From Spirosoma validum (GTDB lineage: Bacteria; Bacteroidota; Bacteroidia; Cytophagales; Spirosomataceae), in NCBI RefSeq assembly GCF_014699035.1, contig NZ_JACXAA010000007.1:186001-250000 (forward strand): a stretch of 64,000 nucleotides of DNA, written 5' to 3'. Of the stretch, positions 50,639 to 59,585 are shown in pieces. Position 1 is the first letter of the stretch; the number at the start of each line of letters is the position of its first letter. The position numbers and the translations under genes are program-made. The notes below the pieces were generated by a model that saw nothing but the letters and a program-made list of their open reading frames with translations, made no database searches and was not told the DNA's origin.

Positions 50639-51665
50639 AGCGATTTTCCTGAATAAGCGGCACCGTTACCTGAAAGGAGTCGTCGGTATGATGAACGACA
50701 ACATCCGGCTGGCCCAGCAATCGGTATTTAGCTTTTATATTGGTTAATCCCGTACGGTTCGACGGCACTACGTTCTGTTTCCGACGTAGCGTATTGCTCA
50801 CAATCAGCGCATTATCGTGACCAGTATAAATGCGAATCAGGAGCGGTTTTGTTGGCAACGCCGTATTATGCTTCACGGCATTTTCGACCAGTAGTTGGAG
50901 GGTTAAGGGGGGAATCAGAAAAGTTTGACAGCGCTCATCGACAGCTACGTCCAGTTCGACACTACGTCCAAAGCGCATTTGCAGCAGATGGAAATACGCC
51001 TGAATAAACTGTAATTCGCTGTCTAGCGTGGTCAGCAACTGCTCGTTCGTTTGCAAGACGTAGCGATACACCGAGGCCAGTTCCTCAATGAATCGCTCGG
51101 CCTGCTTCGGATTTTCGTTTACCAGCGACGACAGCGTACTGAGGCTGTTGAACAGGAAATGCGGGTTGATCTGCGCTTTCAGCGAATCGAGCTGACTCTG
51201 AAGGGCTTCTTTCTTTAGCTGTTCGGCTTCGTAATACGTTGTCCACCACTGCCGATACAAATAACGGGCTTCATAAATCGCAGCCAGCGGCACAACAAAT
51301 AATAAGGGAATCAACGTATTAACCCAATACGCCCGCTCGGTCATGGAATAACCCCAAAATTGCGTAACGTCGTAGATATAGACAATGGCGATCCGTTGCA
51401 AAACGGTTGTTCCGATAAACCAAACCACTTGTAGCAGAATGCGGGGTGTTGTCTGATTCAGTCGCGGAAAGCGACGACGTGCCCGGAGAATACCCAGCCG
51501 GGCCACTTCCCACACCAGCACGCACTCGACCAGACTCGCCCCAAGTGCCAGCCAGCGACTGATGTGTCTGGCGTCGTTGTCGGGCTGAAAAAAGATAAAG
51601 TTCGAGACGATTGAGATGAGCGGTACGCCTACCAGGCGCAGCCACCGGTCGTTCAGTTTGTCCAT
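50619..51665 (-). CDS. LytS-type membrane histidine kinase
   Basis: 348 aa from the ATG at 51665. Four hydrophobic segments in the first 150 residues, then the His_kinase domain with LKAQINPHFLFNSLSTLSSL (phospho-His) and a HATPase region LQLLVENAVKHNTAL with GLTNIKAKYRLL. Cognate of the overlapping LytTR regulator. Confidence 0.94.
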   Translation of the reverse strand: MDKLNDRWLRLVGVPLISIVSNFIFFQPDNDARHISRWLALGASLVECVLVWEVARLGILRARRRFPRLNQTTPRILLQVVWFIGTTVLQRIAIVYIYDVTQFWGYSMTERAYWVNTLIPLLFVVPLAAIYEARYLYRQWWTTYYEAEQLKKEALQSQLDSLKAQINPHFLFNSLSTLSSLVNENPKQAERFIEELASVYRYVLQTNEQLLTTLDSELQFIQAYFHLLQMRFGRSVELDVAVDERCQTFLIPPLTLQLLVENAVKHNTALPTKPLLIRIYTGHDNALIVSNTLRRKQNVVPSNRTGLTNIKAKYRLLGQPDVVVHHTDDSFQVTVPLIQENRYDYSYH

Positions 51666-51775
51666 GTGTTGTAAAGATGACAAAACGACTTGTGAAGCGA
51701 AAGAACTGGCCTACCGAACTGTCGGAAAAGCGACCTTAAACAATCGGACAAGGCTACTCAAGTCACGGCCCTGCT

Positions 51776-51783
51776 TATCTTTG
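51776..51783 (+). promoter_or_regulatory. -7 box upstream of the chitinase gene
   Basis: TATCTTTG, a perfect TANNTTTG match, 29 bp before the ATG at 51812. No clear -33 element. Confidence 0.45.
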
Positions 51784-51811
51784 TGGGGCAACCACCTCTA
51801 TTTTCTCGTCG

Positions 51812-52960
51812 ATGAAACGATCCGTTTATTGCCTCGCGTTACTGCTCGCTCTTTTGTTTTCCGTTCAACCCCAAACCACTTCGGCGCAATCGGCCAAACC
51901 ATACGTTGTCATTGGCTACGTAACAGGTAACGGCTGGACGAAGGAGCAGATTGACGCTCAAAAACTTACGCACATCAATTATGCCTTTGCGGTCCCGGCC
52001 CAGAATGGCGAGCTGGCTCCCTTAAAGCCAAAAGACGAGGCTAATCTGGCGGCACTTACGTCGTTACGGTCTTCCAATAAAGATCTGAAAATTCTGATCT
52101 CGGTTGGTGGCTGGGGTGGCTGCAAATACTTTTCCGATGCGGCTCTGACAGATGCGTCCCGCAAAAAATTTGCGAACAGCGCGGTCGACATGCTGAAAAA
52201 ACACAAACTTGACGGGGTCGATATTGACTGGGAATACCCGGCTCAGGTTGGTGCCGGCAATATTTTTCGTCCTGAAGATAAGCAGAATTACACGCTGTTC
52301 CTGAAAGCGATCCGTGACCAACTGGATGCGCAAGGCAAAATTGACAAACGTACCGGAGCTAACCATTATTTGCTGACATCGGCTACGGGTGGCGATACCG
52401 CTTTTGTCAATCACACAGAACTGGGAAATGCGCAGAAATACCTTGACTACGTGAATATCATGACCTATGATCTGTACCACGGCAATGACAAGCAAACGGG
52501 CCACCATAGTCCGCTGTATCAGTCCGATAAAGAACCCCACGCCCGTACGGGCAGCGTTTCAGCCGTAGAAGGGCATATTAAAGCGGGCGTACCGGCTAAC
52601 AAAATCGTGTTAGGCCTCCCTTTTTATGGTCGCGGCTGGGCTGATGCAAAGGATGAGAATAATGGTTTATACCAACCCGCTCCCGGCAAACATTACTTTA
52701 TCAGCTACGACGAGCTGATGGCGAAATACATCAATAAAAACGGCTTTACCCGCTACTGGGACGATACGGCCAAATCGCCTTATTTGTGGAATCCGACCAC
52801 GCACATGTTTATCTCCTACGCTGATCCCGAGTCACTCAAAAACAGAGTCAACTACGTGAAGTCGAAGAAGTTGGCGGGTGTAATGTTCTGGGAGTATGTC
52901 TATGATCTGCAACAAAAGGACGTACTGCTGAATGCGCTGGATCAGGCCTTAGCGAACTAG
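51812..52960 (+). CDS. GH18 chitinase, secreted
   Basis: 382 aa with signal peptide (LALLLALLFSVQPQTTSAQ). TIM-barrel GH18: ISVGGWGG (SxGG), the catalytic DGVDIDWEYP (DxxDxDxE, about 133-142), NIMTYDLYHG and VLGLPFYGRGW, and the terminal AGVMFWEYVYDL. Hydrolyses chitin or related N-acetylglucosamine polymers with retention of configuration. No binding module or T9SS domain. Monocistronic. Confidence 0.96.
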   Translation: MKRSVYCLALLLALLFSVQPQTTSAQSAKPYVVIGYVTGNGWTKEQIDAQKLTHINYAFAVPAQNGELAPLKPKDEANLAALTSLRSSNKDLKILISVGGWGGCKYFSDAALTDASRKKFANSAVDMLKKHKLDGVDIDWEYPAQVGAGNIFRPEDKQNYTLFLKAIRDQLDAQGKIDKRTGANHYLLTSATGGDTAFVNHTELGNAQKYLDYVNIMTYDLYHGNDKQTGHHSPLYQSDKEPHARTGSVSAVEGHIKAGVPANKIVLGLPFYGRGWADAKDENNGLYQPAPGKHYFISYDELMAKYINKNGFTRYWDDTAKSPYLWNPTTHMFISYADPESLKNRVNYVKSKKLAGVMFWEYVYDLQQKDVLLNALDQALAN

Positions 52961-52980
52961 TTTCTTTCCTCAGGAATTCT

Positions 52981-53020
52981 ACTGGCGGCCAGCGACACGT
53001 TTTGTTCGCTGGCCGCCAGT
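52981..53020. terminator. GC-rich palindrome between convergent genes
   Basis: 15-bp perfect arms ACTGGCGGCCAGCGA/TCGCTGGCCGCCAGT, loop of 10 nt. Lies between the chitinase and mreB stops. No T-tract. Confidence 0.75.
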
Positions 53021-53042
53021 GTATCTCGCCTTGCAAACGGCC

Positions 53043-54068
53043 CTAGCTAATCAGGACAGATTTATACCTTTCCATATCTTTGATTACCTCACCCGTGCCT
53101 TTCACAACAGCTTTCAGCGGATCGTCAGCGATATGAATCGGCAGTTTGGTTTTCATCGCCAGACGTTTGTCGAGCCCGTGCAACAGCGCCCCTCCTCCCG
53201 TCAGATGGATACCATTGGTATAAATATCAGCTGATAACTCCGGGGGCGCCATTTCGAGCGCTTTCATGGTAGCCTCTTCAATTTTAGAGATCGATTTATC
53301 GATTGAGTAAGCGATTTCCCCATACGTAACCTTGATTTCTTTGGGAATTCCCGTCATCAGGTCACGCCCCCGAATTTCATAATCAGACGGTGGGTTTTCT
53401 AACTCCGATAGCGCCGAACCGACAGCCATTTTGATTTGTTCAGCCGAGCGTTCACCAATCAGCAGATTATGTTCCCGACGCATGTAATCGACAATATCAC
53501 GCGTGAATACGTCGCCCGCGATACGTATCGACTGTTCACAGACAATGCCCGACAGCGCGATGACAGCAATTTCAGTGGTTCCCCCGCCTATGTCCACGAT
53601 CATCGTGCCGTTAGGCTGCGTAATGTCAATACCAATTCCGATCGCGGCTGCCAGCGGTTCGTGCATCATATAGACTTCTTTCGCGCCAGCGTGTTCGCAG
53701 GAATCCTTAACAGCTCTCTTTTCCACTTCTGTAATTCCGGAAGGAATACTGACGACCATGCGGTGCGAAGGAGCAAAGAGTCGATTGGTGGGCGTAATCA
53801 TCTTCACCAGTCCACGTATCATCAGTTCAGCAGCTGTAAAGTCAGCAATGACACCATCTTTCAACGGCCGAATCGTTTTACTATTCTCGTTTGTCTTTTC
53901 GTGCATTTGCATGGCCTTATGACCAATGGCCAGCACCTTACCACTGATTTTGTCCATGGCAATAATCGAAGGCTCATCTACCACAATTTGATCCTTGTGA
54001 ATAATCAGGGTGTTTGCGGTGCCTAGATCAATGGCAATGTCGCTGGTAAAAAAATTAAAAAATTTCAT
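53043..54068 (-). CDS. mreB: Rod shape-determining protein MreB
   Basis: 341 aa. Actin-like ATPase: IAIDLGTANTLI (phosphate 1), IVDIGGGTTEIAVIALSG (phosphate 2), GAKEVYMMHEPLAAAIG and LTGGGALLHGLD (adenosine). N-terminal amphipathic start MKFFNFF. Directs cell-wall synthesis at the membrane. mreC/mreD are not next to it. An intergenic stretch of 410 bp (54069-54478) upstream shows no convincing gene and probably carries its promoter. Confidence 0.97.
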   Translation of the reverse strand: MKFFNFFTSDIAIDLGTANTLIIHKDQIVVDEPSIIAMDKISGKVLAIGHKAMQMHEKTNENSKTIRPLKDGVIADFTAAELMIRGLVKMITPTNRLFAPSHRMVVSIPSGITEVEKRAVKDSCEHAGAKEVYMMHEPLAAAIGIGIDITQPNGTMIVDIGGGTTEIAVIALSGIVCEQSIRIAGDVFTRDIVDYMRREHNLLIGERSAEQIKMAVGSALSELENPPSDYEIRGRDLMTGIPKEIKVTYGEIAYSIDKSISKIEEATMKALEMAPPELSADIYTNGIHLTGGGALLHGLDKRLAMKTKLPIHIADDPLKAVVKGTGEVIKDMERYKSVLIS

Positions 54069-54478
54069 TTGAAGTTGGAGTCGGGCGTATTAATAAAAAT
54101 AGACGTTTAAGCAGAGGTTACCGCCATTGAGGATACTGTGACAGTTGTCGAGTTTGCTGTCTGGCAACCCTTATAAGACAATTTTCCAGTTAAATTACGG
54201 CTAACCGGTGACAAAACGACACCAAAATCCGTGCCGATACGCTTACGAATACGGTATATAGCCAGCCTTAATATTTTGGACTTATCTACTTAACGCTGGT
54301 GAAGCTAATTCGATGTCAGATCAATATTTTTTATTTCACTTCTTCTTTGAACAGTTGATTCTAAACAATCTCAGCTTGGTGGTTTTGGCTATTTTGAACT
54401 TTGTCTTTCCCAGCGTGTTACACACGGGTTATGTGTTCAAGTTTATACAGCCAGCCCCCGCCTGCGGGAGTTTGTTGT

Positions 54479-54682
54479 TCACCGCTCTGCTAACCGATCT
54501 TTCAGTTGCTTTAACTTAGTGCGGCTGGCACCAGCACTCATTCCACTACGTAGGTGTCGAATCTGGGTGGCAATAAAGCCGGGCAAATCGTTGATAATTT
54601 CACTGGCACTCAACCGGAAAGGTGGTTGAGGTAACTCTAAATTCTCAAAATACCGGATTAACTCTGAATCTTCGTCGCTCAT
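54479..54682 (-). CDS. Small hypothetical protein
   Basis: 67 aa starting MSDEDSELIRYFENLELPQP and continuing with charged helices to KDRLAER. Soluble, helical. Resembles short proteins of other Cytophagales that share the SDEDxELIxYFxN opening, but I cannot name a domain. Lies alone. Confidence 0.6.
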   Translation of the reverse strand: MSDEDSELIRYFENLELPQPPFRLSASEIINDLPGFIATQIRHLRSGMSAGASRTKLKQLKDRLAER

Positions 54683-54831
54683 TGGGTAAAGCTAGGCTTT
54701 TTATTAGGATAATCTAATAAGTAGAACAGATAAGGACAGCGAACCCACTCAGTCACAGCTGTCTTCAGCTAGTTTCATTAGTCTAACCTGTACGTTTAAC
54801 AATTATTCATCTAACTAACCAATTTATACAT

Positions 54832-55044
54832 ATGTCTCCCAACACGTTAGTCATCGTTACTGGCTATGGGTCTATTAGCCCAAAGCCCTGGAAGAAAGCC
54901 TACTTAAATACCAGTATTGACAAGGCAAATCAACGGTTTATGAGCGAGCACCCTGGAGCACGAGACGTTACGATCGTCAGCGTCAAGTTTGATGATGAAT
55001 TGACAATCGGCTCGAACGGCGTCATTTCATCCACCTACAATTAG
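54832..55044 (+). CDS. Small hypothetical protein
   Basis: 70 aa starting MSPNTLVIVTGYGSISPKPW. Beta-rich with a charged middle; no known motif. Own hairpin terminator downstream at about 55140. The leader (54683-54831) has no other gene. Confidence 0.5.
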   Translation: MSPNTLVIVTGYGSISPKPWKKAYLNTSIDKANQRFMSEHPGARDVTIVSVKFDDELTIGSNGVISSTYN

Positions 55045-55139
55045 ATCTATTTTAAGTCAGTGTTTCTTTATAGCAGCCCTGGAATTACCACTGTTGGTAA
55101 AGTATGGCCGAATAACTGGCTATTTCGGCTAAAAGTCAG

Positions 55140-55193
55140 CCGCGTCAGGGCGCTACGTTCGGCATTTATTGCCCTATCTGACGCGGGGTTTTA
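55140..55193 (+). terminator. Terminator after the small gene
   Basis: CCGCGTCAGGGC pairs with GCCCTATCTGACGCGG with a short bulge; TTTT follows. Confidence 0.7.
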
Positions 55194-55222
55194 TTGAATG
55201 TCCACTTTTCTTAGTGACTTTA

Positions 55223-55723
55223 TCAGCTCACTTTTAGGTTCATCAACTTTACGCACAAAGGGATCAGTCCGAATGACACAGCGATAAATAAGCCGACACG
55301 CACGTAATTCAAATTTTTCCAGAGCACTGTTCGGTTCAATAAATCAGCATGTTTCTCTGCTACGTTGGCTATTCGTTGAAACTCAATAATGTTAGGAGCG
55401 AAATACAGCAGGGTCCACACCCGAACAACGAAGTGGATGGCAAACAAGACCAAAAGCCAGTTCCGTATGCCCTCCAGTTTCCAGCAAAAAATGATCGCCA
55501 GAATGAACGTAATCTCGTGAATCGAGTGCAACGCTATCCAGAACGCTTTGAAGTCAAGCCCATATTTCCCTTTGAACAGTTGTAGAGAGTCCGGAGGTGA
55601 AGCCGTCCATTTAGGAACGATAACGGCGGTTTCAAACAACTGAGCACCGTTCATCAAAAAATAAATCAGTGTCGTAATAAACAGCCAGAGTTCGGCTCTC
55701 GACAGGTAAGTTGTAGTGATCAT
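55223..55723 (-). CDS. Four-span membrane protein in an operon with marR
   Basis: 166 aa with four predicted spans (ELWLFITTLIYFLMNGAQLF, FWIALHSIHEITFILAIIFC, WLLVLFAIHFVVRVWTLLYF, VGLFIAVSFGLIPLCVKL). No family certain. The gene begins 23 bp after the MarR stop, so it is probably repressed by it. Exporter or sensor roles are possible. Confidence 0.8.
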   Translation of the reverse strand: MITTTYLSRAELWLFITTLIYFLMNGAQLFETAVIVPKWTASPPDSLQLFKGKYGLDFKAFWIALHSIHEITFILAIIFCWKLEGIRNWLLVLFAIHFVVRVWTLLYFAPNIIEFQRIANVAEKHADLLNRTVLWKNLNYVRVGLFIAVSFGLIPLCVKLMNLKVS

Positions 55724-55746
55724 GTTCTTCGTAGGTTATGGGTTGC

Positions 55747-56223
55747 TTAGGGATTGTCTGTGTCCTGCAAAGTCCGGGTAACGTCGTTCATTACGTCGAT
55801 TGTTGCTACCAAATACGTTTTGATCAACGTCAGCTCGTCGTCGGAAAATGTTGACAGGAGATTGACCATTTTATGCTGCAAATCGGCAAAAATTCCACCT
55901 AACAGTGTCATAGCCTGTTCGGTATTGGGCACGATCATAATTTTCCGTCTATCCTCTCCGTCAAATACTCGTTTTGCCAAATTCTTTTTTTCAAGCCGAT
56001 CCACCAAGCCCGTAATTGCTCCCGTGGTTAATCCTGTCAGTTTAGCCAGATCACCGGCTGTCATCGCCCCTTTCTGCATCAACAGTCCCAGATACTTATG
56101 ATCTGTTCCTGACAAACCCGCCTTTTGGGCAATGGCTTCGTGCATCAGAATTGTCGTATCTGAAAATCGCCTGCCTAAATCACTGATCGAAGCGATCGTT
56201 TGGTTGTCTAATTTATTACCCAT
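55747..56223 (-). CDS. MarR-family transcriptional regulator
   Basis: 158 aa. Winged helix about 30-125 with KYLGLLMQKGAMTAGDLAKL, TGLTTGAITGLVDRLEKKNL (recognition helix) and the wing DGEDRRKIMI. Responds to a small ligand and controls its own operon with the membrane gene; an inverted-repeat operator overlaps the promoter and start (56222-56262). Divergent from the OsmC side. Confidence 0.93.
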   Translation of the reverse strand: MGNKLDNQTIASISDLGRRFSDTTILMHEAIAQKAGLSGTDHKYLGLLMQKGAMTAGDLAKLTGLTTGAITGLVDRLEKKNLAKRVFDGEDRRKIMIVPNTEQAMTLLGGIFADLQHKMVNLLSTFSDDELTLIKTYLVATIDVMNDVTRTLQDTDNP

Positions 56224-56265
56224 TTGTCTTATTTACTAAAAATCTTAGTTACTAAGACAAATGTA
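56222..56265 (-). promoter_or_regulatory. Promoter and operator of the marR operon
   Basis: ATTTGTCTTA (56222-56231) and TAAGACAAAT (56253-56262) are perfect inverted arms, with the inner palindrome CTTAGTTACTAAG (56244-56256). On the minus strand TACATTTG (56265-56258) fits TANNTTTG and overlaps the outer arm, so a bound MarR dimer would block the promoter. Confidence 0.65.
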
Positions 56266-56337
56266 TAAAAAATAACTTCCTAAATGAATTGTTGTCAACA
56301 ATTTCGTTTTTGGCTCAGCAAGAAAGCCTTTGATACG

Positions 56338-56736
56338 TTACGTCGTTAGCGTAATGCTGAGTCCTTTTCGCAAAGTGTTATGTATTTCTGCAACGCGATC
56401 GATATGGTTGATTAAGTCCTCAATTTCTTCTGATGATGCATCGGCTGTTACGTTCGCTTTGTACGTAAAATTGGAACCAGGCTCCCCTTCTGCGCCGAAT
56501 TCTCCGGTAACCAGAATTTCCACACCCGATACGTTCATGTTGCGTTTACCTGCTTCCCGATAAATATCATTGCAGAAGCAGGTGGCCAGTGAAAGCAACA
56601 GTAATTCTCCCCCATTGATTGATGAGCCGAAACCAGACGGTTTCACAGAAATCTGCATCTCTTTAGCCGAGTCATTGGTCTGTACGACAACTTCATGGCG
56701 ATTTAACTCGCTCTTTATACTGGCAGACATTTTCAT
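56338..56736 (-). CDS. OsmC/Ohr-family protein
   Basis: 132 aa. OsmC fold with the redox-type pattern ELLLLSLATCFCNDIYREAG (the CF/C region holding the cysteine) and a basic end. Probably a peroxide-reducing or detoxifying enzyme. 12 bp separate it from the broken VOC gene. Confidence 0.88.
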   Translation of the reverse strand: MKMSASIKSELNRHEVVVQTNDSAKEMQISVKPSGFGSSINGGELLLLSLATCFCNDIYREAGKRNMNVSGVEILVTGEFGAEGEPGSNFTYKANVTADASSEEIEDLINHIDRVAEIHNTLRKGLSITLTT

Positions 56737-56747
56737 GGTAGAGAGGA

Positions 56748-56906
56748 TTATGGTTCCAGCTCGAAATAGGCTGAATTATCGGCATCAGGTCGCTGAAAGT
56801 AAGGCTCGATGCCCAGCTATTCACTATACTAGTTTCGGGCCTCTTTTACGTCAGAAACCCAAAAATTGACCGCAGCCATGCCACGTAGCGCCTGTGATTT
56901 TTCCAT
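56748..56906 (-). pseudogene. Broken VOC (glyoxalase-like) gene
   Basis: The minus strand reads MEKSQALRGMAAVNFWVSDV, then KEARN, TAG (56829-56831), YSE, TAG (56817-56819), LGIEPYFQRPDADNSAYFEL, EP and TAA. This is the N-terminal beta-alpha-beta unit of a VOC-superfamily protein with two in-frame stops (one at a normal Trp position, AARNWYSELLG in family members), ending after about 52 codons, less than half the usual length. Confidence 0.8.
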
Positions 56907-56954
56907 ATTGTTTGGTTGTTTAAACGTATCGATTTGCCTTCGTTGTAACTTAAT

Positions 56955-57683
56955 TTACAGCGTTTCCTCTATGACTTCCTGGGTATCCGTGTCGATAACC
57001 AGTATGCCTTCCTGCGTATCATCGAGTTGTCCAAGTAATACGCCTTTGTTGTTCCAGATGGATGAATTTCCGGCGCTCTCAAAATTATCACAATGCCCCA
57101 CGCAGTTGGCCATCAATACGGTCATTGAATAAGTCTTCGCTATGTCCGATAATGTTTGAGCCGCTTTTTCAACGCCGTTGAGCGTCTTCGCTACGCTGGC
57201 AATGTAGATGTTTGCTCCTTGCAGAAATCCATTCGTCGGGTGTTCAGGAACCGATAATTCGTAACAGATTGCCAGGGCAATTTTACATGTGCCCTCCTCC
57301 AGAAAAACGGAGTGATTACCAGCCGTAAAATACGGGTTTTCGTCGGCGTGTAAATGTTGTTTGGAATAGATTTGACGTGGCCGGTTTGGTTGAAAAATGA
57401 GCAGGCTGATCCGAACCCCGGAATCGCTTCGTGTCGGCATGCCTACGCCAATTGTAATGTTCTTTGTGTCACTAATCGACTGAAAATCATCGAATCGGCG
57501 ATCATCCTGATTTGTCGCTAATTCGTTGGCCAGTTCAGGTTCGTAACCAGTTATCGATAATTCGGGGAAAATAAGTGTACCCGTTCCCCTGGAAGCAGCT
57601 AGCTCGATGAGCTTTTTGTGCTTTTCAATATTCCGCTCGATATCCCCTTTGATCGGCTTGAGCTGGGCTACAGCGATTTTCAT
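56955..57683 (-). CDS. Carbon-nitrogen hydrolase (nitrilase superfamily)
   Basis: 242 aa, the family's normal size. Catalytic triad Glu41 (IFPELSI), Lys108 (IYSKQHLHADE) and Cys140 (ALAICYELSVPEHP), with a second glutamate in SVPEHPT. Amidase-type branch, cytoplasmic. On the minus strand next to the VOC remnant and OsmC genes. Confidence 0.92.
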   Translation of the reverse strand: MKIAVAQLKPIKGDIERNIEKHKKLIELAASRGTGTLIFPELSITGYEPELANELATNQDDRRFDDFQSISDTKNITIGVGMPTRSDSGVRISLLIFQPNRPRQIYSKQHLHADENPYFTAGNHSVFLEEGTCKIALAICYELSVPEHPTNGFLQGANIYIASVAKTLNGVEKAAQTLSDIAKTYSMTVLMANCVGHCDNFESAGNSSIWNNKGVLLGQLDDTQEGILVIDTDTQEVIEETL

Positions 57684-57843
57684 TACGTCAGCTAGTTTGC
57701 GTTACAATAGGCACCTATGTTATTCCGTCTAGAACAAAGCTCTAAAATAGCAAAGCAGGCAAACAGAAGCTTTCTTTTCTTCTATCTGCCTGCTTAACCG
57801 ACTAACTTTTTATTATCCGCTACAAGGCTCTATCATGCCGGTG

Positions 57844-57949
57844 GCGTCAGATACTCACATCTGATGCTATGAGGTTTCTCAAAACCGAATCTCAACTTGT
57901 TTACTCGGTTTTGAGAAACCTCGCAGTGTCGGGTTTAAGAACCCGACAC
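57844..57949. repeat. Three consecutive inverted repeats
   Basis: GCGTCAGAT/ATCTGATGC (57844-57867), GAGGTTTCTCAAAACCGA with TCGGTTTTGAGAAACCTC (57871-57922, perfect 18 bp) and GTGTCGGGT/ACCCGACAC (57926-57949). A 311-bp stretch without a gene between the amidase and SusD genes is mostly this element. The plan looks like a dispersed repeat rather than a terminator. Confidence 0.75.
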
Positions 57950-57994
57950 CACGGCTACAGCGACTAGTTTTCATTAAAAACCCCTATTATCCGA

Positions 57995-59572
57995 TTAATA
58001 ACCCGAATTCTGAACGTAATTTTCATTGACGGCCATTTGCTGAATCGGAATGGGAAATAACAGATACTTCGGGTCGCTCGTGTAATTCTTCTCGTAAAAC
58101 GGTTGCAGGAACTTGCCGAAACGTATCAAATCCTGCCGTCTCCAGTTCTCAATGTACAATTCCCGACCGCGTTCATCCAACAGAACATCCAGATTGACCG
58201 ACGTTAGGGCGCTGGCTCCCCGTGAGGAATGGGTTCGAATGGCGTTGACCAGCGACAAAGCCGTATTACCGTAACTACCCGCACTCGTTGGCGTACCACC
58301 CCGTAAAATCGCTTCCGCTTTCATCAGCAACACATCGGGCAGTCGGAAATACACGTAGTCATTGTCAATCAGACGGCTGCCATCGTTGGCGTAATCGATT
58401 GGATACTTGATCGGCCTGATCCCCGGCAGTTCCAGATTGCTGCCGGTTTCGATAATTTTCACCTCTTTCGAAAAAATCAGGTTGTTACCGGGTCTGTCTT
58501 TCAACGGAGCGTCCGTCGTTAAATTATACTGCTGACCAATCAGAAAACCCGTATTGATGCGATTGCCCGGATTAGGCAGCCCCCCTGTAGTCTTGTAAGC
58601 CGTTCCCAGCCGCTTATCCGTTGCTTCATACTTGTCGTAGAAAGTCGGCAGGATCACCCACCCATTGTTACCATTCGGATTTTGGTTGGGATGAAGGAAC
58701 GTAACCCATCGGTTCCGCAGGTTTGCGTTAGGCGATACGCCCCCCACGTTCTCCTGGGTCCAGATGTTTTCCTTGCCAATTGTGGTATTCGCGGGTGCGA
58801 AATTGTCGTAATAATTAGCGGTGAACGAATACTTATTGCTGTTGATAATCTCATCGGCCAGACTGATCACCTTATTCATGTCCTCGGCCGCAAAGGTTGG
58901 TGTGGCCCGGTTCGCATAAGCCCCTTTGTTGAGGTATAGTTTCATCAGAAAAACCCGGGCCGCATCTTTATTGGCCAGTCCGGCAGGACCATCGGGCAGA
59001 TTCGCCTGGATAGCCGTTACTTCGCTGATGATGTAGTTCAGGGCATCCAGTCCTTTTCGGACTTTAGCTGCCTGCACCACACTTTCTCCCGGCTCACGAT
59101 ACGGCACCTGATCATATAAATCCAGTAGCCAGAACATGCAGAAGGCTCGTAAGAACCGAGCTTCGGCAGACTGTTGAGGGGTTGGATTGAACCGCAGCAT
59201 GTCGGTGGCCGCAAAAATCCCCCCGCTCATGTTGTTGAACGTATTGATGATGCGAATGTGGTTGCCATCCCAGCGGTGCTGGTGCAATTGCCGCCACGTA
59301 CCGTTATCATCCCAGTCCGGACCCCGAGTTGGACCCATCATGGCATCGGTTGTCATTTCACAGAGCGCATTCAGCTGCGAATTATTCTGAAAGGGCTCCC
59401 GTATCGAGTTGTAAACGCCCGTTAACAAAGCCGCCGTATTGGCCGACGTTGACGTACTGATCTGGCCGGCGGTGAGATCTCCCTGGAACTTCTCTTCCAA
59501 ATCCGTACAACCACCAAGACCTAAGACCAGACCGAACGTACTAAGAATGAATACGTTATTTTTTATTGACAT
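57995..59572 (-). CDS. SusD/RagB-family outer-membrane lipoprotein
   Basis: 525 aa from the ATG at 59572 (MSIKNNVFILSTFGLVLGLG), with lipobox GGC. TPR-type SusD fold: FLRAFCMFWLLDLYDQVPYR, and the C-terminal RELYIENWRRQDLIRFGKFL with YLLFPIPIQQMAVNENYVQN. Lid protein of the adjacent SusC channel, binding glycan or peptide. 13 bp after the SusC gene. Confidence 0.96.
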   Translation of the reverse strand: MSIKNNVFILSTFGLVLGLGGCTDLEEKFQGDLTAGQISTSTSANTAALLTGVYNSIREPFQNNSQLNALCEMTTDAMMGPTRGPDWDDNGTWRQLHQHRWDGNHIRIINTFNNMSGGIFAATDMLRFNPTPQQSAEARFLRAFCMFWLLDLYDQVPYREPGESVVQAAKVRKGLDALNYIISEVTAIQANLPDGPAGLANKDAARVFLMKLYLNKGAYANRATPTFAAEDMNKVISLADEIINSNKYSFTANYYDNFAPANTTIGKENIWTQENVGGVSPNANLRNRWVTFLHPNQNPNGNNGWVILPTFYDKYEATDKRLGTAYKTTGGLPNPGNRINTGFLIGQQYNLTTDAPLKDRPGNNLIFSKEVKIIETGSNLELPGIRPIKYPIDYANDGSRLIDNDYVYFRLPDVLLMKAEAILRGGTPTSAGSYGNTALSLVNAIRTHSSRGASALTSVNLDVLLDERGRELYIENWRRQDLIRFGKFLQPFYEKNYTSDPKYLLFPIPIQQMAVNENYVQNSGY

Positions 59573-59585
59573 TATCGTAAGAGTT

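Noticed and set aside
53436-54026. 196-aa plus-strand ORF
   Set aside because: Lies fully antisense to mreB, whose frame and motifs are complete.
54313-54519. Hydrophobic 68-aa plus-strand ORF
   Set aside because: AT-rich composition gives many Phe/Leu; the end overlaps the better minus-strand gene at 54479 and no homologue-like motif appears.
57844-57949. Insertion-sequence ends
   Set aside because: Inverted repeats are close together with no transposase or target duplication; a hairpin element fits better.
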